Source: Membranipora membranacea
Taxonomy: Eukaryota; Bryozoa; Gymnolaemata; Cheilostomatida; Membraniporidae
Direction of reading: 5' to 3'
Length of the DNA: 64,000 nucleotides
Assembly: GCA_914767715.1 (NCBI GenBank)
Contig: OU612067.1
Location: forward strand, 31,780,162 to 31,844,161
The notes below the pieces were generated by a model. The model ran no database searches. It had not been told where the DNA came from and saw nothing but the letters and a program-made list of their open reading frames with translations. Within the stretch, counting starts at the first letter, position 1. Every line of letters starts with the position of its first letter. A program made the translations under genes and the position numbers. Of the stretch, positions 47,930 through 59,540 are shown piece after piece.

Positions 47930-48540
47930 CTTTTCCATCTTGCTTAGATTTATTATCTTTTGATTAGTGCCTGGACAAATCATGATGCTGGCAATTTGAT
48001 GGAGTTTTTTGTAATCTGTTTAATCCTTGATCATTCCATAATGTAAATTCCATAGCTGAGGATTGCTATGTTCATTTGGCTGAGTACTTTTGTGAGTAGT
48101 GACTTTAGGTCCGTTGTTAAACGATGTGATAATTTGATGTGTTTGAAATTCCAGTCTACTTTGTACAGTAGACTCTATCCATTTCTTTAGAGCGGTGAAT
48201 TCAAGCCATACACGATCATGTATGGCATTTTCGGTTTTTGCCAGTCAATTTATTAAATTTGATTGATTCTTCTGAATCTTTTATAGCAGATTGTTGATAG
48301 TGTTAGAAAGAAGGTGAGAGTTATATGGTGTCCATGTGATTGCTTGCTAATAATTTGTTGCTTGTTGTTGAGCGATTTCTGGCAGGTGAGGGTTTGTTTA
48401 CTAGTAGTGGGGATAGAAATTGTTGATGATTTCTTCCTAATGAAAGCAGCTTTGCAATGCTCCTGGATTGTGCTATGCGTTGTGCTGGTTAGAGTGGTCG
48501 GGATATTGTCAATGACTAGCGAGTAATATTGCAGAAATGA
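47930..48540 (-). mobile_element. Possible degenerate non-LTR retrotransposon
   Basis: On the minus strand, patches resembling the C-terminal part of non-LTR polyproteins appear (for example LTLWNDQGLNRLQK, after a frameshift from ILSYGI). No catalytic motif survives. This is a weak call. Confidence 0.3.
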
Positions 48541-50153
48541 CTTTATGTGGTTAATTCTATTGACAAGAATTCGTGATATGGTGTTGTAGAAATGTGCAGT
48601 TAATCAATTTGTTGTTGCCTTGGTCATCGACTGCTAGTACACAGCTGATAGAGCGCCAGATTTTTCGACTTTATTTTTTACGCAGAGTTTGAGATTTGCC
48701 GCTGACAGTTGTTTGAAGAATATTGCTCTCATCATTTTCAGCACATACAGCAGAGTTGTGTTTTCAGAGCTCTCTTCAATTTCATTCAAGCTGCAGGATG
48801 ACTCACTGGTATCATTAGTGTTCTGCATGGACTTCTTACTCTTAAGTTCAGGTATATTTTAGCGAGACCTTTTTTTGTGCAGCTTAGCTGCTCGGCATCA
48901 CGCTCAGACAAGATACATACATTAAACTGGATCCTGTGTGCTTCATCTATGGGAAACCACTAGAAACTAAACATACTTTGTTCTCAATGATCAAGCTAGT
49001 TAAACTGATTAATTTTATGTCATCACATTTATGGGGTTGGCTTTTTGCCATACTGTTTGGAGTATGATCTGTAATAAAAACAAATTCAGTTGCTTCATAA
49101 ATATATCCGTATATCTTTCTTGATTCATGACGAAAAAATGTGTTTTACCTACTGCTTACCCATGCACCATAACCCACAGAGCCGGATAAATGTGTGCGAT
49201 GTGCATATGTTTGAGAGGAATCATAATGATGTGCTTTGACTTTATAAACAGGACAGAAATGTGGTATACGCCGTAAATCATGTCTGAATACGGGTTATTT
49301 AAACTGTCAAAATCGGATGAATTCATTCTACACTTATCCCGCCGCTAGCAATGTTTTTACACTTATCCTGACGTAAACAGTACCTTGTTCTCTCATGACT
49401 GGTGTTGACTTTGAAAATTGCTATTGAGCAGTCATGATGCAGGAGGCTTCTAGTAAATAGAACTCATCAACAAGAAAGTGATCTTAATCTCTTCATATTG
49501 TCTACAAATAAGACTCGAGTTTCGAATACACAACACAAACTTTACATCAAGATTCTTGTACAAGATATAAAAAAGCTTTACTGTCGACCTCAACCTTTTG
49601 CATGTTTAAAAAATGATACTGTTGGTTCGTGCGCTCTCAGTACTTTAATATATGCAATACAGTTGAATTTAAATGATAGTAGTAGGCTCCAGCATCCCAT
49701 GACCATGAAAAAAGTGTAACCCCACATGCGATTTACTGCCAGGAGCTGGGTGACTCAAGAATTCCTTGAGTAGCATTTCTTGATTGATTATTCCATTCCT
49801 GCATCTTCTGTGTCCTTGGTCCTGTCATCTCCCTTATGCGTGTAATGGGAATACAGTTTTATAACAGACTTAGTACCCTGGTTAAATAGCGTGGACAAAA
49901 AAGGAAAAATATTTACACTAATAAGAGATTCATATATATCAGTACCAAGCAGAGAAAGGTTTACTTGGCTCTCTTATCTGAAGTTTGACGCACACAAAAG
50001 ATGCCAGGTTATATATAATTGGAACTAGTCAAATATCTCTACAGTGGGTTTATGCTTGCCAATGCTTCATTCGCTCACCGTACTGAGCCGAGATAAGAGG
50101 CGTAAAACCAATCTTAGTATAGTCCCGTTAAGATATTCAGCCTGTTAAGAATC
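48541..50153. other. Spacer upstream of the NHL gene
   Basis: No gene was seen. At about 49930-50010 there is a segment (AGGTTTACTTGGCTCTCTTA, then TTTGACGCACA) that recurs downstream of the NHL gene at 53.4, 53.65 and 54.65 kb. Confidence 0.4.
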
Positions 50154-52898
50154 ATGGAGCTGACACTTTCTCTTTTACTCGTAAGTACAAACAGGATTTT
50201 GATTCCATACTAACATCGAACCCAATTGGTTATAATATCTATAACAAAGACATATAGTAATGGTAGGCGATATTGTGAACATGACTTGCTCTAAACCTGA
50301 CATTGCACCAATTCAATAAAGGCAGTTCTCTTATCTAACCCCCAAGGGTATATCATTTTTCCTCTTATATGGGAATTTCCCCCGACCCGCCTTGGTTATT
50401 TCTCTTGTAACAAACTTAACCAATGCTACTGTTTTGACAGGTGATATGTTGTTGGACTTTGAATACTGTGCAGTGTATGAATCAAGATACACAGTTGCTA
50501 GTTGATCGGTGAGTCACGCTCCACCGATATCAGGTTTATACGCATATCCAAAGCGCTGTGATGATAAATTGAGTTTGAAAACCTTGTTCCACGCTGGAAT
50601 AACCTCTTATAAGATTTAGCAGATTCAGTGTAGGCAATTCCGAGGGAACTGATCACACGATGCTATCGTAACAGAATTATCCTTCTTGTGATTTGTGATA
50701 CCTAACATACTACTGCTGGTATAAGCTGTTCCTTTTTGTAACTTGTTTAATGGAAACATGTTTGTTGATAAATTGAAGTGTCCCATCTACTTTATTCAAT
50801 CCCGGGAGATAAGATCTTAAATTACGTTCTAAAAATTGAAATTTTGTGTATTTCCCCCTGATTGTGTATGACATAGGAAAACTCCAAATTAACAAGATGT
50901 ATCGTGATTTAATTAAGTTGTTCGGAAAAAAGTTACATTTCATTTGTATTGTGCATTATGTGAAAAAAGTATTATTGTGATATTTGATTTAACAGAAGGC
51001 ACCCTACGGAAACACAGTAAATTAAAAATGTAAAACACAGGATTCGCAATATCTGTGTGTTCCTTGTTTGCTGAATACTGGACTGATAAATAGTAAAATT
51101 CAGAAACATTTTTTACATGCAAAATAATATTATTGTTACAGGTTAGAGAGATCTACTGCTACTAACTTCACCACATTGGACTATGTTTATCACATGGAGA
51201 TTGATCACTACAGACCTGGTCATGTGATATACACCAACCGGAACTCCCTGAGAACCAAAAATGGCACATCCTCTACCATAATAGCTGGGAACGCTAGCAT
51301 TTACGGATACCAAGAGGGGAGAGGATCTGATGCTTAGTTCAACACCATATCTGGATTCACACAGATCACAGATAAGCGAGTAATTGTAGCTGACTGTAAT
51401 AATCATTGTCTGAGAGTGATTGACCGTCACACAACTCTCACCTCTAAGTACAGTGGACAATGTGAGTCAGCAGGATACTCAGAAGGTCAACCCGGTCAGT
51501 TTCATTACCCCGTGTCTGTAATAAGAGACAATAATGATGACAGGAAGCTTCTCGTCACTGGCCACGAAAACAAGGCTATTAGGACAGTAGATATAAACAC
51601 AGGAGCTGTCGGTACTTTTATTAAGTCTGACATCCTCTCGTCTATCAGTCACATGACACAGGATGATAACGGTGACCTGTATGTCACAGCAGGGTATACC
51701 GCTCTCTACCGTATCACATACAGTGAGATGATAATCACACTTATCACAGGGTCACCTGGGAAGGTAGGATACAGAGACAATTCTCTACTCGATTCCTTGT
51801 TCTACAACCCTTATGACCTTGCGTTCATAGGCAATCAGACACTACTTGTAGCTGACACGGGCAGTGACAAAATCCGACTAGTAGACATGAACGCAGACAG
51901 AGTATCCACACTGAATCTCTGCTCAGGATGTCTAGCCTACCCCTCATCTCTACTTATCACTAATAATTCACTGTTTGTCGGACAATGGCAGAAGATCCGG
52001 CAGTTTATATGTGAGAATACAGAATATACATGACAAATATAAATCTATATCAGAGGGCATTTACTTGTTATCTCAATTCGAATTTAAAGGCAGTTACATG
52101 CTTGTCTATTCTTACACATTGCCTCTTCTTGACTGAAGCATAACTTGAAATAGAAACAGAGCGAGCGAGTGTGTGTGTGCGTGTGTGTGCATGCGTGTAT
52201 ACATACATGTACGCATGCATGTATGTATTTATGTGTATATGGCTTAATATTTGTACCCCTTCTACAACTGGTATCAAACTGTTTGCAAATTGGTCGAAAC
52301 TTGATTCAATTTTTTTGGGCTGATAAGTCATTTATAATTACTAAATGGTGAATTTCAATGTTTATTTTCAGACAGTAACCCCAAAATCACAACAGGGAAG
52401 TCATCAGAACTTACCAGTATATCAAGTCTACATATCGCATTAATATCTTTAGCTGTTTGGATTATAATTGTTATTTCTGTGACAATTGTTGCTTATATTG
52501 TCAGACTGAGGACCAAAACCAACAACAGGAATAATTGGTACGTTTTCTGTTGAATTTTCCGAATGGAACAAACATATACCTTGCTCGATAGAGCCTTGCA
52601 CCAGACCAAAGTTTTGAATGTGTACCTGGTTGACTGTTTGTTTGAGCTCACAGTACTAATCAACCAGCTAAAATCCAGCAAAAATATTGTTGTATAATAT
52701 TGCTTAACTAAACCTCAACAGTTATATTACATACTTACTCACATTACTTACAGCTCAGCTATTGGGATGCATGATGTTGAGAACAAAGAAAGCAACCAAA
52801 AGAATCACACTGGTCAGGAGGCAAGCCCTAATGAAACATACACTGAGTTGAACATGAACACATACAGCGATGATCATATCTGTAATGTACCGGCATAG
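50154..52898 (+). CDS. NHL-repeat single-pass membrane protein with an in-frame TAG
   Basis: Five exons fit together in phase: 50154-50180, 50441-50508, 51142-52010, 52372-52537 and 52754-52898. Their sum is 425 codons. Exons 1 and 2 give a signal peptide (MELTLSLLLVICCWTL). Exon 3 encodes NHL-type beta-propeller repeats, such as RVIVADCNNHCLRVID, GQFHYPVSVI and TLLVADTGSDKIRLVD. Exon 4 holds a transmembrane helix (about residues 341-364, HIALISLAVWIIIVISVTIV). Exon 5 is a cytoplasmic tail with NETYTELNMNTY. Codon 97 (51335-51337) is TAG where NHL proteins usually have a residue before FN, while everything else is intact. It is either a recent null allele, a read-through codon or a sequencing error. 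NHL propellers usually bind ligands; this receptor's role is unknown. AATAAA is near 52959. Confidence 0.75.
52155..52242. repeat. TG/TGTA-rich microsatellite in NHL intron 3
   Basis: An alternating purine-pyrimidine tract of TG, CG, CA and TA steps lies in intron 3 of the NHL gene. It could adopt Z-DNA. Confidence 0.75.
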
Positions 52899-52959
52899 CA
52901 CTATTTTACTGAAAAAACAATATTCTATGGTTTATTGTATTATATTATAGTATAACATT

Positions 52960-55653
52960 AATAAAAACTATATAATCTCAATATATCAATTCATAGTCGA
53001 GTCATAATATCGAACAAGTATTATAAATCTTTACTCAATATATATATATTATCTTCTTCCCGTAGGCCTCATTTTCCTCCACATATCGTTTTGTGTTGTT
53101 TCCGGAGTTGAGAAAAATCAACAATACTGATCCTGAAAGTGTTTATTGCCATTCAGTTCCTACACATAAAAGAGATTAGCAGGGCAAACATTCCTTAGAG
53201 CAAACATTCCTCAGGGCAAACATTCCTCAGATAATGGAGGCACATAGTGCGTATTGGTCATATTATTTATAATTACAAGTTATCCAAGAGACATTATAAT
53301 GACCCTGATTGCGCCCCTGTTATATTTACATGCATGAGAGTAATATACTGATGCACCAGCCTTCAGTTACTAAGCATTAGAAGGTTTACTTTTTTATCTC
53401 ATATTTTTTTGAATTTGCTATAGAGCGATGGTCAGCATATAGATAAGGCTAAGAATGTCAACAGTTCGTGGCACCAAACAGTGAAGGGTGTACTTGGTGC
53501 TCTCATGAGATGTTTGACGCACATACTACTAACTGGTGATGTTATTTAGCATAGCAGAGAACCTTGACACATTTTATTGACCCTGATTGCGCCTCTGCGA
53601 TATTTACATCAATGAGAGAAACACTTGTAAGTTACTAAGCTTTGGAAGGTTTACTTCCCTGTCTTATCAGAGGCTTGAAAAGCAAAACAAATACAATGCT
53701 CTTCGCAAATTATAAAATCAAGGTTTTCTCCAGTGAATGAGGCAGGCACCCTTACAACAGCCTTCAGATGGGAAGTCGTTCTATGATTTCTGTCAGGAAT
53801 GAGGACGTGAGCACTGAATGGCTGATAGATAAGATATTTATGTTAAGAAAGAGATATTACTTCTACTGATTTAAATACCATGCTAACTTACATTGGTGAG
53901 GGGCTTAATTGACACCTTACCATGAATGTCTCTCTCATATCTTATACCAGATTAAATGGGGCTAACAGGGATAGGTTTTTTCCTTTGTGGGGAAATTATA
54001 TTTTTATAAACTCAGATGCTTCAACAACTTAGACCATCAGATCATAAGATTTCAACCAATAGTTGACAATTTAAACAAATAGAAAGTCTGTTTGCCATTT
54101 GGGGGGAGGGTGCACTTATTAAAAAGTCACACACTGTTCCCTCGATTCATGAGCAGACACTTCTTATAAAAAAACGATAATTGTAAACAATATTTAGTTT
54201 GCATAAGATTGGTGACAATGTTAAAGCAACTGTTGTATGGTACAGGCTTTTAATATTTTTGGTCCAGGTTCAATTCTTGGCGCCAGAAGTCAATTCTGAT
54301 TTGGTACTGGCACACCATTCAACTTAGCCAGGTCCTTTCCGAACGAGACGAAAAATACTGGAGGTCCACTGTGTGTTTGCACATCCCCAACACACAGTAG
54401 AAAGAACCTCCTCTGCCTCTTTCATACAAAGAGAAGCCAGATTTCCGGCAGGCCCGGGTACAGGGTGCCTGTACCAAAGAGGGGAAAATCCCCCCCGAAA
54501 TTTTACGCATTTAGCCCAGAGTGGTTGTAATATTTAGAATGTAAGGAAATATAGGTACATTTTCTGCCCTTGATTGCGCCCCTGTGATATTTACATTGTT
54601 AAGACTAACATGTGTCAGCAGTGTATGTAACTAGACAGTTAAAGGTTAACATTCCTCTCTTATCAGAGGTTTGACGCACATAACAAGGATATTGGATATT
54701 ATCTCTTGCTAGCTGAGCTGTTCCGTTGGACAGATAGATCAAAGGATTGAGTAATATTAGAAGTCCCTGCTTCTCATTAGGTTCAGAAAAATGGCTGATG
54801 AAATACTTGAGAATGCCGGGTAGGCGATCATTGTTCATTTAGCTGCTGGGGTTTGCAAAGCCATTGGAACCTACTGGTGCACCCAATAGCATAAAATGTA
54901 TACATGTATTTGTTACATTCTCTGAGAAATGATCGCAAAAAATGTAAAATATTATATATATAGGTACTTCATTAATAAATGGGTATATAATTTATGTAAA
55001 AATGACAAAATAATATTGAGTTATATGATACAATCGAAGCATTTGGGACGTATCTGCATTCTATGTCTAAAAGTTTGGTAGCGACCAGAAGGAATCATGC
55101 AGTTAATCATAATAAATTATTTTTGAAACAGCAGTCCACAACCTGATGAATGCTGTTACTCTTAAACTGGGAAATGGATAATTGTTTTCCAATATTATGA
55201 ACAGAATTTTTTCGTTTCATCAAATTGCCTTCATATGCTATCATTTCAATATGGAAATTCGATCTGTTCTCCCTCATTATCACCATATTTCCACATAGAT
55301 TTTGTGGACAACCCAGGTTGAGCTGAGTTGTCACCTCTTGGCTCACCTCACAAAATATGTAACCATTCCTATGGATAGAGCTGAATCTTTAAAAAAACTG
55401 CCGAGACTTGTAACGGGCCACTTTAGACAAAGTATTTGATGATAACCACTCAATAGCTCAGCACAAACTGAACCTTTTTAGCTAAGTGCAAACTGGGTGG
55501 TATTCCCATGGTGCGAATCTCTCTCATAATTATCTCAGGCAGTGATTCAAAAATTATCATCAGGTAGTCGCTGAAGGTACAAGGGCAGAGAAAGTTATCC
55601 ACAATGTTTACACATCAACATTCAACATCCATTGACTGCAAACATCTAGTTTA
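52960..55653. other. Spacer downstream of the NHL gene, with dispersed repeats
   Basis: A repeated phrase (CCTGATTGCGCCYCTGYRATA, then TTTACAT and AAGGTTTAC) occurs near 53290, 53580 and 54570. A small 16-bp tandem (GCAAACATTCCTCAGG) is at 53180-53232. No coding region was seen. Confidence 0.45.
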
Positions 55654-55661
55654 CCTGACAT

Positions 55662-58053
55662 CAAGGGCGTAAATTCTAAAAAATTTCACTCACTGACTTT
55701 TTAGAGATGAGCATAATGATCGGACGCAGCCCGATCCACACGCCGTAGGCGTGGCGGGGAGGGTGTGGGTGTGTGTCACCAGGCTTTTGATTGGTTTGTC
55801 CAGCTCAAGGTCAAAAGTCAAACTCTGTATGTACCGTAATTTCTCATTTATATATTTGAAAAAAATTCTGCCAGTGTTGGGTTTCGAACCCACAACATTC
55901 TTAATAAATAGTAATTACCGATGGATGGATGGATTTATTACTATCATAGACAAAAATTGGTCACGAAATACGTTGTTAATACTGACAAGAAAGAAAAACA
56001 TGGAAAAAATTTCAAAGCAATGTTGTGATTTAAACCTATTGTTAAACGCCTCCAAGACTCAAGAAATGATGTTTTCTACTCAGCTTGTTAGGCCCATTAC
56101 CCCTACTCTTATCGTTAACGGCACGGAAGTTGATTTTTGTGACAAAGTAAAATACCTTGGTGTTGATGTTGACGATAAACTCCGCTATCATGATCATGTG
56201 CAATCCATAGTGACTACTGCATAATATATATTATTAAGTGTATGTATGAGATGTCTTAAAAAGCTGTCTCTACCCCATGTACCCTGATATTTATTGGTGC
56301 GGTAGCGACCTGAGGGGCATTTAGTTAGAAGGTCATTGATAAAGTGCTCTTCATCGTGTATGTACCGTAGTCCAAGTGTCTTGATCTGGTTGGCCACCAG
56401 AGCATCTATCTCGGGGTGCTCAATCCCTAACTTGGCGGCATCTTTAAATATTTTGCGTAAGGACTTCTTGTCGCTTGCATGGATGCTTGTAAAAAGTATG
56501 GGGAGACAGTAAGTGATGAGGGATACAATAAAACTCTTGAATAACATATGAGAAAGGGGCTTTGAGCTATAGTATACAAAATTTTTCACAATATACATGC
56601 GTTGAGATGCAGTAGTCACTATGGATTGCACCTGATCATGATAGCGGAGTTTATCGTCAACAGTAACACCAAGGTATTTTACTTTGTCACAAAAATCAAC
56701 TTCTGTGCCGTTAAGAATAAGAGTAGGGGTAATGAGCCTAACAAGCTGAGTAGAAAACATCATTTCTTGAGTCTTGGAGGCGTTTAACAATAGGTTTAAA
56801 TCACAACATTGCTTTGAAGTTCTACTAATCTCATCAAGATAGGCACTAAGATCTTATTGATTTGATATGCATCCAATTATACAGGTGTCGTCTGCGTATT
56901 TAATGACAGTAATATTACTCAAGTCTGAGGTAATCCTCTTGGTATATATTGAAAACAAAAGTGGAGATAAACAGCAACCCTGGGGAGTGCCAGTGTTGGT
57001 TATGATAGGTTTTGAGATATTGCCATCTAGTATTGTTCTTTGGGTGCGATTCGTTAGGAAGCTGTATATCCATTCAGTGACATTGGAGTCGAGATGTGAT
57101 AGTTGCGAGATTAAGTCTGGAACATGTATTGTGTTGAATGCAGAAGAAAAGTCAAGGAACAGACACCTGGCATAATTTGAAGCTTTCTTGTCAATGAAAT
57201 CTGTGATGGTAGTAGGGAGGCATAAAAGGGCATCTTGAGTTGAGCGGTTTGCACGATAAGCAAACTGAAGGTGGTCCATAGCTGTATGAGTAATAATGTA
57301 ATGTTTAACAAGTCTCTCCATCATTTTGCACAGGCAACTGGTGGGCGCTATTGGTCTGTATTGTTTAAGTTGATCGGGATTCTTCACTTTGGGTAGGGGT
57401 TTGATAATGGCCGATTTCCAGGAAGTAGGGGTTGACTTAGACGTGATAGATAAATTGAACAGTTTCGTTATGACAGGCGCCAGTTGATAGGCACATAGCT
57501 TAAGTACTTTGGGGATGAGGCCATCAGGGCCTGGACCTTTCCTCGAGTTCAACGATTTCAACTGCTTTAAGACAGTAGCCTCTTCTATTTCTAAAGGTGG
57601 TGCTATGGTGGCGTTGTTATTGATGTCAGGACGGTCAGCAAGAGGCTTCTCAAATCTTGTGAAGCAGGTGTTTAGGTCATCAGAGTTGAATGGATTTTGT
57701 TAAGTCGGGTTTGGGCTATTAGTAGGTTATCCACTAATCTTTTTAATGTCAGTCCAGGCTTTAGCAGGTTCTTTCGCTAGGTTATGCTGTATTTTCTGTG
57801 AGTATTCTTGTTTGGCTTGTTTAATAGATTTAGTGATGTCGCGTTTGAGTTTGTTGTAGAGTTTACGGTTACCAGTTTTGTGGGCTTGTTGTTTCTCATC
57901 GATCATCTCCGATGTTTGTTTATTGATCCAGGGTTTTTGATTTGTGCAGGCAGACGCTCTACACACTGAGCTATTTAGCCTGGCTAGCACACAGTAATCA
58001 CAAATTTCGCTTTACGGATATCCATGGTCGATGATTGCTAATATACGCCACTG
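55662..58053 (-). mobile_element. hAT-like element with tRNA module, split by a nested LINE
   Basis: The left end CAAGGGCGTAAATT and right end (complement of CAGTGGCGTATATT) match the 348 bp element at 32860 in reverse orientation. Flanks CCTGACAT (55654-55661) and CCTGACCT (58054-58061) form an 8-bp duplication with one mismatch. The B box (55880-55893) and A box (57951-57980, complement of TAGCTCAGTGTGTAGAGC) of the tRNA module are now 2 kb apart because a non-LTR element inserted between them. Confidence 0.85.
55920..57945 (-). mobile_element. 5'-truncated CR1/L2-like non-LTR retrotransposon
   Basis: On the minus strand from the right: a linker (KPWINKQTSEMID, 57930-57727), then the reverse transcriptase at 57561-56854 with GPGPDGLIPK, LFLDFSSAFNTI, GTPQGCCLSPLLF and the KYADDT catalytic box, then the C-terminal part (56851-56194). 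One in-frame TAA (at about 56855) separates the last two in the same frame. The endonuclease is missing. The left end ends in (ATGG)n. About 190 bp (56035-56222, plus strand) is an inverted partial copy of 56605-56800. Confidence 0.88.
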
Positions 58054-58061
58054 CCTGACCT

Positions 58062-59540
58062 CAACGTAATGCAATTTCTTCCAACTTTCACTTTCAATTT
58101 TTTATTATTGCTAGCAATTACCATTATTGTAATCAATATACCAATTATAGTTGATATAACTTTTTGACACGCTAAAATCAGACTTGTTGAACAGTAATCA
58201 CAAATAGGTGAAACGTGCTGTATGATACCATCAAAGTATCCAGAGAACGGTAGCTGGCAAAAATAATAGAATAGATGGACTGTGTGATAGATCCGAGAGG
58301 AATAAAGGATGATATAACCCACTTTGATACACAGTGGGGGCTTTTTAATTTTAGGCCTTTTTTGCTGGGTGTTTTTGGAAAAACAGATACCTAGTGTCAT
58401 CATATCACAGTAAATCAATGAGTATTATTGTGTTTTATATTGTTCTATTGCTTTATTTTGTTTGATGAAATATAATAGTTTTGCATAACATTTTATAAAG
58501 CAATTAACAGACGAGGGCTCAGCCAGATAGCCTGAAAACTAGAGTGAGAGCCGATATGTCAAAGCATGCGTCAGCACAGCCCGCTGTCGAGCATAGACCA
58601 AAAGGCGCTCAGCTGAACCAGACATGGGACTGCTCCCGGATCATGTCCATATTTCCAAAGCAACGCTTCACACCTTTGTACAACAGGAACTTCCTACCCC
58701 TGATGCCGTCAACTGGAATTGTTTTTAGGGCTTATGTCCTGGCTTAAGTTTTCAGATTCGTTTCGCAAGCATGGCCCTACAACTCATTGCTAAATATGAG
58801 ATCGGGATGAAAAGTATGTAGTAAATATCAGTCATTGTTTCGTCTTCTAAAAATGGCCTGAATAATACTTGACTAATCATCAGTGATCCCAACAGAAGCC
58901 TGATGCAGGTCAATGTTTTACTAATCCACCTGGTATCAGTCACTGTTTTACTTACCAATCGGGTATAAACCCGTTGGTCTAGTAATCAACTACTTATAAA
59001 TCTGTGTTGTAGTAATCCAACAGATATAATTCTGTGTTTTAATAACCCCAGGATTTAATATATGAGAAAACAGTATATCACATTTCTATGTTTTACTCAA
59101 CCAGCATCAATTTGAAATCTGTGTCATGTCTTGATTGAAGCGATATTGAAAAGGTTGTTGGATCTCAATATATCTAACTGGTGACTCAAAATCAAAAAAG
59201 GTTTTCTCATCAGCTTGGTATGATAAATATCATTAGCAGATTCCTTGTAGCAGCCATGTAAGTCTGTTAGTTTGCAATGAATACCAAGACAAGTCGGTTG
59301 GCTTTTTATTGGTCGGCCCTGATTGGCTGTATACTCACCTGAGTTGACCAGACCCACCCATCCAACAAATCAATAAAATTATTATTAAAACTTTTGCCAA
59401 GCTAATAAACATAAGTCATTTCATCATTGGATACCGGCCAGTTATCTACTCTCTGTCGTGTTATCAGTTATCAGTCCAACCAGCTAAAAGGCGCTGTCAG
59501 CTGGAATCACCAAACTTACTGATATCAGTCACTGTGGAGT
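58062..59540. other. Upstream region of the transporter gene
   Basis: It has degenerate tandem repeats of about 40 bp at 58870-59050 (AGTAATC and CTGTGTTTTA-type phrases). Two inverted CCAAT boxes (ATTGG at 59308-59312 and 59322-59326) lie about 220-230 bp before the ATG at 59541 and may be promoter elements. No gene was seen. Confidence 0.4.

Noticed and set aside
51143-51460. Minus-strand frame opposite NHL exon 3
   Set aside because: The plus strand carries the NHL propeller in phase with four other exons.
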